Shown here one piece after another: positions 9,033 to 17,846 of a stretch of 64,000 nucleotides of DNA. Under the pieces are notes generated by a model. It did no database searches and was not told where the DNA came from. It was given only the letters and a program-made list of their open reading frames with translations. Origin of the DNA: Bacillus sp. V2I10 (GTDB lineage Bacteria; Bacillota; Bacilli; Bacillales; Bacillaceae); assembly GCF_030817055.1 (NCBI RefSeq), contig NZ_JAUSYV010000001.1, forward strand, positions 3,558,001-3,622,000, given 5' to 3'. The translations under genes and the position numbers were made by a program. Within the stretch, counting starts at the first letter, position 1, and each line of letters starts with the position of its first letter.

Positions 9033-10023
9033 CTTCTTCGTGCCCCCTCTGATAATGGCCGATTACTTGCACTGCTGCTTTTCTTTTTACTTTACCGGGC
9101 TGACCATAAAATTTTGGTTTATCTCCAATTTTGACCACTAAAGGCTGATCAATGGCTTTTTCCAGCTGTATAACATCTCCCGCTTGAATGTCCAAAAATT
9201 CTTGTATGGTAATCTCTGATATTCCCAGTTCCGCGATAATCTGAAGTTCTGCTGAATGAATTTTTCTTTCTAGAGCTTCAACTTCGTTTTGCTTTGGTTC
9301 TTTTCTTTCAGACTGCATCCAAAAGTGAACACTTAAACGGGGAATAATCGGTTCTAAGATGACATGCGGAATACAGAGATTTATCATGCCGCTCGTTTCA
9401 CCAATCTGAGTGTTCAGCGAAATCACAACCACCGTTTCATTCGGTGAAACCATCTGAAGGAACTGCGGGTTGACTTCAAGATCATTCATGACCGGCTCTA
9501 TGTTATAGATTGAGCTCCATGCCTCTTTGTAATTATCAAGTGATTTTTCAAACAGGTTTGACATAATTCTGCTTTCAATTTCCGTCAATTGATCAGATTT
9601 ATTTATGCCTGTGCCAAGTCCGCCCATAAGCCTGTCCATCATGGCATAAGCGATAATCGGGTTGACTTCCATTAATACGCGCCCCTTTAAAGGGTTAACT
9701 TCAAATACATTAAGAATGGTCATCTTTGGAATCGACCGGATAAATTCTTCATATGGCAGCTGATCTACAGATCCTACACTGATCTGGACATATGTTCTCA
9801 GCTGAGCTGAAAAATACGTTGTTAAAAGCCTTGCAAAGTTTTCATGAATTCTCGTTAAGCTTCTAATTTGATCTTTAGAAAACCTTAGAGCTCTCTTAAA
9901 ATCGTAAACTTTTACTTTTCGTTCTGTTTCTTCTTTTTTTAATTCATCTGCATCCATTTCACCTGACGAAATAGCTGACAGCAAAGCATCAATTTCATTT
10001 TGAGACAATATTTCACTTGTCAT
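9025..10023 (-). CDS. fliM: FliM, flagellar motor switch protein
   Basis: 332 residues. The N-terminal peptide EILSQNEIDALLSAI (4-18) is the CheY-P docking site. The middle domain (about 45-235) holds the GGLGTG loop that contacts FliG, and a C-terminal SpoA domain pairs with FliY. A clean AGGAGGTG ribosome site precedes the ATG. It lies after fliL, in the usual order. Confidence 0.97.
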   Translation of the reverse strand: MTSEILSQNEIDALLSAISSGEMDADELKKEETERKVKVYDFKRALRFSKDQIRSLTRIHENFARLLTTYFSAQLRTYVQISVGSVDQLPYEEFIRSIPKMTILNVFEVNPLKGRVLMEVNPIIAYAMMDRLMGGLGTGINKSDQLTEIESRIMSNLFEKSLDNYKEAWSSIYNIEPVMNDLEVNPQFLQMVSPNETVVVISLNTQIGETSGMINLCIPHVILEPIIPRLSVHFWMQSERKEPKQNEVEALERKIHSAELQIIAELGISEITIQEFLDIQAGDVIQLEKAIDQPLVVKIGDKPKFYGQPGKVKRKAAVQVIGHYQRGHEEGE

Positions 10024-10057
10024 GCATTCACACCTCCTGTACAGGTTTTATGCCAAA

Positions 10058-10489
10058 CTATTGAATGATATAGGAGGTTGTGTAGACCTTCTGAATTTTG
10101 CCTTTTTGCATCAATTCGTTTGCCCGCTTCTTAACAGTCTCTTTAAAAGCGTCCATACCGTCTTTTCCATCCAATTCTTCAGCAGGAATATTTGAAAGCT
10201 CTGAAATGATAATATCTCTGACTTGAAATTCTCTTTTTTCGAGCTCTTCTTTCGCTTTCTTGCTGTCCGTTTCTAGTTTAAAAGACAAACGGACAATGTT
10301 ATCACTTGCCAGATTAGTCGTAATTTCCGGAAGATCAAAGGAATACTCGATGACCTCATCGATGGACGGCTCTTTTTCTTTTGCTTCTGCCGTATCCATA
10401 AAATTTGTTACGATGACTAATGCTGATACGCCTATTAACGTAATGGATGTAATGATGACAAGCATGATGGTTAATAATTTTTTATTCAT
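10058..10489 (-). CDS. fliL: FliL, stator-associated membrane protein
   Basis: 143 residues: short cytoplasmic N-terminus, one transmembrane helix (about 8-28), then a periplasmic-facing domain ending RANELMQKGKIQKVYTTSYIIQ-like sequence typical of FliL. In other bacteria FliL rings surround the stator and raise torque. The ribosome site GGAGGTG lies inside the end of swrD, and the two genes overlap by eight bases. Confidence 0.94.
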   Translation of the reverse strand: MNKKLLTIMLVIITSITLIGVSALVIVTNFMDTAEAKEKEPSIDEVIEYSFDLPEITTNLASDNIVRLSFKLETDSKKAKEELEKREFQVRDIIISELSNIPAEELDGKDGMDAFKETVKKRANELMQKGKIQKVYTTSYIIQ

Positions 10490-10703
10490 GTCCGGTCACC
10501 TCCGCAGAACCTGATGCATGTAAAAGTTGAATTTCTCTATAAAAATTGCGAGTTAATATTGAAACGGCAGCTTCTGATTCTTTTACAACAAATTTTTTCC
10601 CGTTGGTAAGTGTTATGGTTGTGTCCGGAAAAGACTCTACCTGCTCTATGTAAATCGCGTTTAGTGTAAAAGACTTTCCGTTCAAACGAGTTAATAAAAT
10701 CAA
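10482..10703 (-). CDS. swrD: SwrD (FlbD family), motor power protein, TTG start
   Basis: 73-residue FlbD-type protein with the family opening MI-LTRLNGK and the LTNGKKFVVKES block. In B. subtilis SwrD raises flagellar motor torque and is needed for swarming. The conserved N-terminus forces the start to TTG at 10703. No Shine-Dalgarno lies directly upstream; instead an 11-bp hairpin (10711-10737) ends seven bases before the TTG, and the nearest AGGGGG is beyond it. This odd initiation region is discussed in the findings. Confidence 0.92.
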   Translation of the reverse strand: MILLTRLNGKSFTLNAIYIEQVESFPDTTITLTNGKKFVVKESEAAVSILTRNFYREIQLLHASGSAEVTGHE

Positions 10704-10710
10704 ATTCTGC

Positions 10711-10737
10711 GGGGGTCATATATAGATATGAGCCCCC
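10711..10737 (-). promoter_or_regulatory. Hairpin between ribosome site and TTG start of swrD
   Basis: On the RNA strand GGGGG-C-TCATAT-CTAT-ATATGA-CCCCC: two stem blocks of five and six pairs, a single bulged C and a four-base loop. It follows an unpaired AGGGGG (10740-10745) just after the flgE stop and ends seven bases before the swrD start. It has no U-run, so it is not a normal terminator. Confidence 0.7.
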
Positions 10738-10748
10738 TGCCCCCTAAC

Positions 10749-11711
10749 TTAACGTTTTAAATTCATTAATTCCTGAAGAATTTCATCAGAAGTCGTAATA
10801 ATTTTTGTATTTGACTGGAATCCGCGCTGAGCCACAATCATTTCTGTGAATTCATCCGCAAGGTCTACGTTCGACATTTCGAGCATTCCGGCCATAATTG
10901 CTGCTGCACCGTCTTGGCCAGGAATTGAAAGTTCGTCGACCTGTACCCCATCCTCTTCGTTAGTATTAAGAGTCCCTGAGTTGCTGGATTGCTTATATAA
11001 ATTACCGCCAACTTTCTCAAGACCGCCTTCATTTGCAAAATTTGCTACAAGAATTTGTCCTGCCACCTTTAAATTTCCTTCAGCATCTACAAAGCTAACC
11101 TTTCCATCAGGACCAATATTGAAACTTTTAGCAGTCAATGGAACTTGAATAAGTCCCGCAGACTCAGAAACATCTTCTCCCCATTCCCCATTTTCATCCT
11201 CAGGTTTTTCACCCGCTTTTCCGATTAGATATAACCCATCAGAAGTAACCAGATAACCTTTATCATCTAAATAAAAATTCCCAGATCGCGTGTAGTGTAA
11301 ATCAATTGCATCATCTATTGGAGTCCCATCTGCAATTTTATTATCTTTCATTTCGTCTTTTGTATCTAAACCTACAGCATCTAAATCTTTAATCGTTCCA
11401 ACTACAAAAAATCCATCACCCGCCAACGCAAGATCCAGTGTACGGCCGGTCGTTTGATTAGAACCAGCAGTGTGAATGGTATCAATAGAGCTCAGGGCTG
11501 AACCAAGGCCTACCTGTTTCGCGTTCATTCCGCTTGAATTATTTGTTGCTGCACTGGCGCCTGCAATTTGCTGGTTTATTAAATCCTTATAGGTAACTCG
11601 GCCTTTTTTGAAACCATAAGTATTAACGTTTGCGATGTTATTTCCAATCACATCAAGTTTTGTCTGAAAATTTTTCATACCGCTTACACCAGAGTACATT
11701 GAACGCAACAT
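10749..11711 (-). CDS. flgE: FlgE, flagellar hook protein
   Basis: 320 residues from ATG 11711, which has AAGGGAGAG at proper spacing; an ATG ten codons upstream has none. The N-terminal LDVIGNNIANVNTYGFKK and the C-terminal MSNVDLADEFTEMIVAQRGF and NTKIITTSDEILQEL blocks form the axial coiled core. The protein is about 55 residues longer than the B. subtilis hook protein as I recall it. The extra length sits in the central surface domain, in acidic segments around residues 107-140 and 165-190. Older annotations call this gene flgG. Confidence 0.95.
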   Translation of the reverse strand: MLRSMYSGVSGMKNFQTKLDVIGNNIANVNTYGFKKGRVTYKDLINQQIAGASAATNNSSGMNAKQVGLGSALSSIDTIHTAGSNQTTGRTLDLALAGDGFFVVGTIKDLDAVGLDTKDEMKDNKIADGTPIDDAIDLHYTRSGNFYLDDKGYLVTSDGLYLIGKAGEKPEDENGEWGEDVSESAGLIQVPLTAKSFNIGPDGKVSFVDAEGNLKVAGQILVANFANEGGLEKVGGNLYKQSSNSGTLNTNEEDGVQVDELSIPGQDGAAAIMAGMLEMSNVDLADEFTEMIVAQRGFQSNTKIITTSDEILQELMNLKR

Positions 11712-11734
11712 AGATTTTCTCTCTCCCTTAATGG

Positions 11735-11752
11735 TCAGCATTTAGGTGCTGA
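11735..11752 (-). repeat. Intercistronic hairpin before flgE
   Basis: Perfect six-base stem TCAGCA/TGCTGA around CCTAAA in the 68-base flgD-flgE gap, just upstream of the flgE ribosome site. No U-run follows. It may stabilise or mark a processing point in the long mRNA; this is inference. Confidence 0.5.
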
Positions 11753-11779
11753 ATCAATTTGAATTTCAATTTTTAAAAA

Positions 11780-12217
11780 TTATGAATTCTGAACTGTCAC
11801 TTTTGTAATCAAAGCGCTTGGCACTTCTTGTCCATCCTGCATTTCCAGAATAATATCTGCACCTGACTGTTTAATGGATTTAACGATTCCGGAAGACTTG
11901 CCTTCACTTGACTCCCACTCAACTTGTTTTCCTATCATTTCAGAGTACTTTAAAATACCATCATTCACTTGAAGCTGAATAAAATCACTGAGCTGAGTAC
12001 TCATATTTGTCATTTGTTCAAGTGAAGAAAAACTGGCCATCTGAGAAATGAACTCTTTATCTTCCATTGGATTAAGCGGATCCTGATTTTGAAGCTGGGC
12101 AATCAAGATTTTCAAGAAGTCGTCTTTACCTAAGCTGGATTTTCCCCCGAATCTTTCTGCTGTATTAGTAGAAGATAAGAGCAGTCCTGCATCAATTGTG
12201 TTTTGAGTCATTTTCAT
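11780..12217 (-). CDS. flgD: FlgD, hook cap / scaffold protein
   Basis: 145 residues, the short Bacillus form. The N-terminal FLKILIAQLQNQDPLNPMEDKEF-type block, the signature of FlgD, is clear from about residue 33. The C-terminal part is a small beta domain. FlgD caps the growing hook and is itself an export substrate. The gene starts seven bases after fliK ends. Confidence 0.95.
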   Translation of the reverse strand: MKMTQNTIDAGLLLSSTNTAERFGGKSSLGKDDFLKILIAQLQNQDPLNPMEDKEFISQMASFSSLEQMTNMSTQLSDFIQLQVNDGILKYSEMIGKQVEWESSEGKSSGIVKSIKQSGADIILEMQDGQEVPSALITKVTVQNS

Positions 12218-12224
12218 CCTCCGC

Positions 12225-13664
12225 TTACGTCAGCATATTTAAATGTGCTTTAAACGTATCTCTTTCATCTTCTTTTGATTCTTTTCTTGATCTGTCTTGT
12301 TCACGGCGATGTTGATCAGCTTCTTCATGACTGCGATTAAATGAAGGCTCCAGCTGTTCGCTATATATTTCAAACCTGTCAACCTGAATACTGATAGCTG
12401 GAAGTACTTGTTTCAGTTGATGAATGCCTTGTTCAACCAGCTCCTTTGCGGATTGTGTGGAAGTAATGATCTTCGCAATCGTTTTTCCATCCTGCTGCTG
12501 AAGTTTTATTGTCAGCATCCCTAAATGTTCTGGAGCTAAACGGATGGTCATCTGAGATGAACCAATAGCTTTAAATAGCGGTTTGGACCGTTTAAAAGCT
12601 TCTGTAACTTGATTATTAAATAACTGCTTATTTTGAGGGGCTGGAATCTCTTTATCTGATGTTGAGAAACCTTCTGCTTTTCCTGTATTTATTTGTAAAC
12701 CACTTTCTGAAAAAGAGAGATTTCTTTGCACATCTTGACCTGTCATGCCTGAAACAGGTAAATTCTTATTGCCCTCAGTGCCTGCTGTTTTGATTTTATT
12801 AAACATTTTAATTGGAGGTGCACCAATGTTTTGTCCTAATGAGTAAATACGATAACGTTCTTCTGTATTTACTAATAAAATTGCTTCATTGCTGTCACCA
12901 TTCAGATTCTGGCTATTATATTGGCCAGTCATTTTAGGAAGTTCATATTTTTGTGCTGAGAGAGGCATTTCTTCCATCATGTTTTTAACAGGATCTCTTA
13001 CTTTTGAGGTTAATTCCGCTTGTATTAAATTCTCATTTACAGGAGTATGCACAAGACCGGAACGATTATTTTCTGCAGTTCTGCTCATTTGATTTCCGCT
13101 CTGATCATATTCATTAAAAATCTTTATTGCCTCTGCAAGAGAAGAGTCCTTCATTATAAGATCCGGCCGATCTCTATGAAAATAGGAAATCAGTTCATTT
13201 TTAAGCTCCGTTATTTCTTTTGATCCAGGCAACTGCATAATTCCAGCCATCACTGTAAGCAGTATCACTGATACTGCAGCCGGCTGTTCGTTCAGCTGAG
13301 CGAAAATATTCTCCATAGATTCAGAATGAGTTAAGATTGTAAGGATAATATGGCCTTCATCCTCATCTGCTAGCTCTGCTAATTGAGTGATTTTCTGATT
13401 TAACAATGGAGATTGAATGAAGTACCCTTCTTCCAAAGGTATAGTCGTTAAAAAACCCTTTATTTCCTCTTCAAATTCGTTAAAATCAAATTCTGGATGA
13501 TTCTCTTCATAAATCTTTTCGGATACAGCAACTGATGAATGATCTTCTTGTTCAGTAAGCTGCAAGCCATCAAAAAGGGTTTGAAAAGAAGCAGATTGTT
13601 CACTTTTTTGATGCGCGTTCTGCCATACAGTCCCGGTATTTAGTGAGTCAGCAGAAATTTTCAC
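12225..13664 (-). CDS. fliK: FliK, hook-length control protein
   Basis: 479 residues from GTG 13664, which has GGGGAGGTG seven or so bases before it; a longer reading frame would swallow that site. The long N-terminal part is poorly conserved, as expected for a molecular ruler. The C-terminal Flg_hook domain (about residues 365-450: TIRLAPEHLGMLTIKL onwards, then ISIQVDRFEIYS) is the part that signals FlhB to switch substrate. The tail is very polar (about 455-479). A second FliK-type protein is encoded at 31651-32901. Confidence 0.92.
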   Translation of the reverse strand: MKISADSLNTGTVWQNAHQKSEQSASFQTLFDGLQLTEQEDHSSVAVSEKIYEENHPEFDFNEFEEEIKGFLTTIPLEEGYFIQSPLLNQKITQLAELADEDEGHIILTILTHSESMENIFAQLNEQPAAVSVILLTVMAGIMQLPGSKEITELKNELISYFHRDRPDLIMKDSSLAEAIKIFNEYDQSGNQMSRTAENNRSGLVHTPVNENLIQAELTSKVRDPVKNMMEEMPLSAQKYELPKMTGQYNSQNLNGDSNEAILLVNTEERYRIYSLGQNIGAPPIKMFNKIKTAGTEGNKNLPVSGMTGQDVQRNLSFSESGLQINTGKAEGFSTSDKEIPAPQNKQLFNNQVTEAFKRSKPLFKAIGSSQMTIRLAPEHLGMLTIKLQQQDGKTIAKIITSTQSAKELVEQGIHQLKQVLPAISIQVDRFEIYSEQLEPSFNRSHEEADQHRREQDRSRKESKEDERDTFKAHLNMLT

Positions 13665-13696
13665 CTTTTCACCTCCCCTACAAGTCATCTATGGTG

Positions 13697-14281
13697 TCAG
13701 GATTTTGCAAGCATTTTTGTATATTTCGCAGCATCCTCAGCTGACATTTTTTCCATCACTGCAATGAGCTGATCATCTTTAATGGAAGTTAAAATCAGTA
13801 ATGCCTCTTCATCTGATAAAAACGGGATGATTTCAGCGGCTTTTTTGCTGGACATCTTTTCATAGAGTTTAGCGATATCTTTTCCTTCTTTTTCTTTGTT
13901 TTCTCTTCCAAGCAGCTGTTCTTTGAGGGACTTTACTTCTTGGCTGAGCTGCTGAATTTCTCTCACTTTAAGGTCAGCGTCATTTTCCAGGGCAGATATT
14001 TCCTGCTGCTGTTTTTCAATGGTGGTTTTTTGAAGCTTATTTTCTTCCTCAAGCTCTGCTGTAAGGGAGGCATCTGCATTCTTGCTGTTTTTTTCCTCAT
14101 GTACGCTCGTATGTTCTGGAGTTCCCGGCAGATGCAAGATCACTTCTTTCATTTTCCCTGCCACATCAACGCCTGCGACTGTTAAGATGACCGTAATGAA
14201 CGTAATAGTAAATATGAATGGAATGACAATTACAAAAAATGTCCATTGAAGCTTGCTTGAATCATTCTCATTGTTTTTCAC
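13697..14281 (-). CDS. ylxF: MotE-like protein YlxF (MgtE-N domain)
   Basis: 194 residues: a cytoplasmic start, one transmembrane helix (about 16-38), a coiled coil (about 75-125), and a C-terminal MgtE-N-type helical domain (about 133-194, with MSSKKAAEIIPFLSDEEA and MSAEDAAKYTKML repeats). The family is found in Gram-positive flagellar operons between fliJ and fliK and has been proposed to act with FliG or the stator. The exact role in Bacillus is not settled. Confidence 0.85.
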   Translation of the reverse strand: MKNNENDSSKLQWTFFVIVIPFIFTITFITVILTVAGVDVAGKMKEVILHLPGTPEHTSVHEEKNSKNADASLTAELEEENKLQKTTIEKQQQEISALENDADLKVREIQQLSQEVKSLKEQLLGRENKEKEGKDIAKLYEKMSSKKAAEIIPFLSDEEALLILTSIKDDQLIAVMEKMSAEDAAKYTKMLAKS

Positions 14282-14292
14282 AGTATTTTCAC

Positions 14293-14736
14293 CTAATTTC
14301 CCCGAAGTGCAAAGGCCTGAATCGAGAGATTATCCATGAACTTTGATTCTGACGTTTTCACATGTTCGAGATGTACTTCATAATGCTTTTCTTTCATTTT
14401 TTCATATTTCTTTACTTCAATATTTTTTTCAGTAAGCTCAAGCTGTTTTTCATTCATGTTTTCTCTTGTCATAACGACCAGCCGCTGATAATGGGTAATC
14501 GTTTTTTCTAAATTAGTGACAAACTGCTGAAAATGGCGGATTTCCTGTACAGGCATGCCTGTGTTCAGCTGCCTTACGGTTCTCTCTTCGAGCACCTCTT
14601 TTTTCTTCAGGCAGTCATACAGCTTTTCTGCGGCTTTTTCAAATTCAGAAACAGAACGGTTATAGTCTTCAAGAGACTTTTCTTTTTCATTTTCTTTTAA
14701 TTCAAGCACTTTTTGAAACCGGTATGTATATTTCAC
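14293..14736 (-). CDS. fliJ: FliJ, flagellar export ATPase stalk protein
   Basis: 147 residues, almost wholly alpha-helical with heptad patterns, starting MKYTYRFQKVLELKENEKE, which is typical of FliJ. The two long helices form a coiled coil that enters the FliI hexamer like the gamma subunit of F1 and contacts FlhA. It overlaps the end of fliI by four bases. Confidence 0.93.
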   Translation of the reverse strand: MKYTYRFQKVLELKENEKEKSLEDYNRSVSEFEKAAEKLYDCLKKKEVLEERTVRQLNTGMPVQEIRHFQQFVTNLEKTITHYQRLVVMTRENMNEKQLELTEKNIEVKKYEKMKEKHYEVHLEHVKTSESKFMDNLSIQAFALRGN

Positions 14737-16055
14737 CCATTCTCACCTTTTTCAATCAATCGTTCTAATGAGGCTGCGCTCTCTGCAAAAGTGATTTTAT
14801 CGTGCACATCCTGTTTTAAAAATGAAATGATCTTCGGATAAAATCGGATGGCATCATCAATCTCCCTGTTCGAACCTCTTTTGTAAGCTCCAATATTAAT
14901 CAAGTCTTCAGAATTCATATAAGTGGCCAGTAATTCTCTTAGTTTTGCCGCATTCTTTTTCTGATGATCAGAAACAATTTGATTCATTACCCTGCTTATA
15001 CTTTTTAATACGTTGACTGCCGGAAACTGGCCTTTGTTAGCCAAGCTGCGGTCAAGCACGATGTGTCCATCGAGTATTCCGCGCACTGTATCCGCAATCG
15101 GCTCATTCATATCGTCACCATCTACAAGCACGGTATAAAAAGCAGTAATGGTTCCTTTCTCGTTTGTGCCTGTCCGCTCTAATAGCTTGGGCAGGACGGC
15201 AAAAACACTTGGTGTATAGCCTTTGGTTGTTGGAGGTTCGCCGACTGCGAGTCCTATCTCTCTTTGTGCCATGGCAACCCTTGTAACAGAATCCATCATA
15301 AACATGACATTCAAGCCTTTATCCCGGAAATATTCAGCGATGGCTGTAGCAGTATATGAAGCTTTCATTCTCATTAAAGCCGGCTGATCTGAGGTTGCCA
15401 CTACTACAATAGAACGCTTAAGCCCTTCTTCTCCCAGATCCTTTTCAATGAATTCCCTGACTTCGCGGCCGCGCTCTCCTATTAGAGCGATCACATTCAG
15501 ATCCGCTTTTGTATTTCTTGCAATCATTCCCATGAGTGTACTTTTCCCTACGCCGCTTCCCGCAAAAATCCCTACACGCTGACCTTTTCCTACAGTCAGC
15601 AGGCTGTCGATCACGCGAACGCCTACTTCCATCGGCTCATTTATTGGAGGTCTTCTCATAGGGTTTGGAGGACTTTGTTCAGTAGATATTGGCGTTAAAC
15701 CTTTAGGCAAAGGGGCTAGATTTAGAGGATGGCCATACGCATCTACAACTTGACCGATCAAACCAGAACCTGCTTTTATTTTCAAAGAGTCATTTGTTGC
15801 TTCCACGATACTGCCTGGTGAAATCTGTGAAAGATGCTCAAATGGCATCAATAGGACGTTTTCCCCTTTGAATCCAACCACTTCAGCCGGAATGGCTGAT
15901 TCCTTATTGGAACCTGTATGGATATAGCATAAATCTCCTATTGAACTTTCCGGGCCTCTTGACTCAATCATAAGTCCAATCACTTTGGTTACTTTTCCAT
16001 ATCTTTTATAAGATTCCAGGGTATCTATTTTCGAGATTAACTCCTCTGCTTTCAA
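14733..16055 (-). CDS. fliI: FliI, flagellar export ATPase
   Basis: F1-beta-type ATPase of the type III export apparatus. With the start chosen here (TTG 16055) it has 440 residues, with Walker A GSGVGKST at 166-173, Walker B VMFMMDSVTR and a beta-type catalytic glutamate in GERGRE. The choice rests on GGAGAGG, which lies inside the end of fliH about 12 bases before this TTG. An in-frame TTG ten codons further upstream (16085) has no ribosome site. Start is less certain than identity. Confidence 0.9.
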   Translation of the reverse strand: MKAEELISKIDTLESYKRYGKVTKVIGLMIESRGPESSIGDLCYIHTGSNKESAIPAEVVGFKGENVLLMPFEHLSQISPGSIVEATNDSLKIKAGSGLIGQVVDAYGHPLNLAPLPKGLTPISTEQSPPNPMRRPPINEPMEVGVRVIDSLLTVGKGQRVGIFAGSGVGKSTLMGMIARNTKADLNVIALIGERGREVREFIEKDLGEEGLKRSIVVVATSDQPALMRMKASYTATAIAEYFRDKGLNVMFMMDSVTRVAMAQREIGLAVGEPPTTKGYTPSVFAVLPKLLERTGTNEKGTITAFYTVLVDGDDMNEPIADTVRGILDGHIVLDRSLANKGQFPAVNVLKSISRVMNQIVSDHQKKNAAKLRELLATYMNSEDLINIGAYKRGSNREIDDAIRFYPKIISFLKQDVHDKITFAESAASLERLIEKGENG

Positions 16056-16062
16056 AAAGTGC

Positions 16063-16830
16063 TCATTCCTCTCCAACCAATTCAAGCATTTGCTGCTTCA
16101 GCTGCTGAAGCTGTACATCGATTCCTGCATCCACCTTTCCAAAAGGTGATTCAATTTGACAGCTTCCTTTCGGCAATGCATCATCAGGAAATATAAACAA
16201 GTCTGATTTAGACATAAGCATATTCTCTAATTCATTTTTTTGTTTTAAAACATGACCATAATGTATCGGATGAACAAAAATTTTAATTTCAGGATACTCG
16301 CGAACTTCATTTAATGCTTTTTTAACAAGCTCCAAAAACCACTCCGGATGTTCTTCCATTTCAATAAAAATCAGCTTCTCAGCCAATTTAACAGCAAGCT
16401 TGACGATCGTTTCTTCAGCTGAAACAATTTTGCCGATATAATCTTCCTTTGATTGCTGAACAATTTCCCGTGCATCTTCAAGATGGGAGATGTATTGCAT
16501 GTAGCCTTCTTCTTTTCCGGCATTCAGACCGGCAAGGTATCCATCTTGTCTCGCTTCTTCTTTTTGCATCTCCCGCTCAGAATTCCATTGCTGCCGCTCA
16601 GCCTCTATAATATTTCGGATGCTTTTCGCTTCAGCTTTAGCTTTTTGAACAAGGATTTCAGCTTCCTCGCTTGCCTGCTGCAAAAATACTTTTGCTTTCA
16701 CCGACAGTTCTGGATTTTCTCTTACATTTGAAGGAGGACTGAAGTCGATTGTCTGTAATAAAATTGATTTTTTTGCGTCTTCCTGCTGAAATGCATGGGC
16801 CGATTTAATCAATTTAGACAATGATATCAT
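16063..16830 (-). CDS. fliH: FliH, regulator of the export ATPase
   Basis: 255 residues: N-terminal region, a long Ala/Glu-rich coiled coil (about 45-110) and a globular C-terminal domain related to the V/F-type ATPase peripheral stalk. FliH dimers bind the FliI N-terminus and tether it to FliN/FliY and FlhA. The start overlaps fliG by 17 bases and the end runs past the fliI ribosome site. Confidence 0.92.
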   Translation of the reverse strand: MISLSKLIKSAHAFQQEDAKKSILLQTIDFSPPSNVRENPELSVKAKVFLQQASEEAEILVQKAKAEAKSIRNIIEAERQQWNSEREMQKEEARQDGYLAGLNAGKEEGYMQYISHLEDAREIVQQSKEDYIGKIVSAEETIVKLAVKLAEKLIFIEMEEHPEWFLELVKKALNEVREYPEIKIFVHPIHYGHVLKQKNELENMLMSKSDLFIFPDDALPKGSCQIESPFGKVDAGIDVQLQQLKQQMLELVGEE

Positions 16831-17833
16831 CTCCTCCGCCGCGGGCGATTACGATCTCACCGGCGTCTTCAAGTCTGCGTATAACTGCAACGATGCGTGA
16901 CTGAGCTTCTTCAACATCACGAAGTCTGACTGGACCCATAAACTCCATTTCTTCTCTAAATGTCTCTGCCATTCTCTTTGACATATTTTTAAAGACAACT
17001 TCTTTTACTTCCTCGCTTGCAACTTTCAGAGAAAGCATTAAGTCCTCGTTCTCCACGTCGCGGATGACACGCTGAATCGCTCTGCTGTCAAGTGTCACAA
17101 TATCTTCAAATACAAACATTCTCTTTTTTATTTCCTCTGCAAGTTCCGGATCTTGTATTTCGAGAGAATCAAGAATGGTCTTTTCTGTACTGCGGTCTAC
17201 ACCGTTAAGAACTTCAACTACAGCTTCGACGCCGCCTGTCTGTGTATAATCCTGAGTGACAGATGATGATAATTTCCGCTCAAGGATCTGTTCCACTTCA
17301 TTGATAATCTCCGGTGAAGTACGATCCATTTTAGCGATGCGCCTTGCAATATCAGCCTGCTGCTCATGCGGCAAGCCCGATAAGATCTGGCCCGATTGTA
17401 CGGGGTCCAAATAAGATAAAATAAGGGCAATTGTTTGGGGATACTCCCCCTGTATAAAATTAAAGATCTGTGCAGGATCAGCTTTTCTTGCAAAATCAAA
17501 AGGTTTAACCTGCAGTGAAGATGTCAGCCTGTGAATGATGCTTGATGCCCGATCTTCTCCCAAAGCTTTTTCGAGAATCTGTTTCGCGTAAGAGATGCCT
17601 CCCTGAGAGATAAATTCCTGAGCCATCGCAATTTGATGAAACTCTTCAATGATTTCTTCTTTATTTTGAGAATCTACATTTCTGACTCCTGAGATTTCAA
17701 GAGTCAGACGTTCAATTTCCTCTTCTGATAGATGCTTATAAACAGATGCAGCTACATCCGGACCAAGGGAAATCAGAAGGATGGCGGCTTTTTGCTTCCC
17801 AGTAAGTCTTCCATTGTGTGCTCTTCTTACCAT
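16814..17833 (-). CDS. fliG: FliG, flagellar rotor protein
   Basis: 339 residues. Three armadillo-like domains: N-terminal MS-ring contact (LTGKQKAAILLISLG), a middle domain with GEYPQT (the family EHPQT motif), and a C-terminal torque domain with the charged helix DSRAIQRVIRDVENED that meets MotA. AGGAGG precedes two adjacent starts, GTG 17836 and ATG 17833; both are well placed and the ATG is used here. Confidence 0.96.
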   Translation of the reverse strand: MVRRAHNGRLTGKQKAAILLISLGPDVAASVYKHLSEEEIERLTLEISGVRNVDSQNKEEIIEEFHQIAMAQEFISQGGISYAKQILEKALGEDRASSIIHRLTSSLQVKPFDFARKADPAQIFNFIQGEYPQTIALILSYLDPVQSGQILSGLPHEQQADIARRIAKMDRTSPEIINEVEQILERKLSSSVTQDYTQTGGVEAVVEVLNGVDRSTEKTILDSLEIQDPELAEEIKKRMFVFEDIVTLDSRAIQRVIRDVENEDLMLSLKVASEEVKEVVFKNMSKRMAETFREEMEFMGPVRLRDVEEAQSRIVAVIRRLEDAGEIVIARGGGDDIIV

Positions 17834-17846
17834 CACTTAAAACCTC

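Noticed and set aside
10537..10719. 60-codon frame overlapping swrD from ATG 10719
   Set aside because: Its ATG is inside the hairpin, it is out of frame with the conserved SwrD, and the peptide has no family pattern.
13697..14281. Magnesium transporter MgtE
   Set aside because: Only the MgtE-N helical domain is present, with one membrane helix and flagellar context; it is a YlxF/MotE protein, not a transporter.
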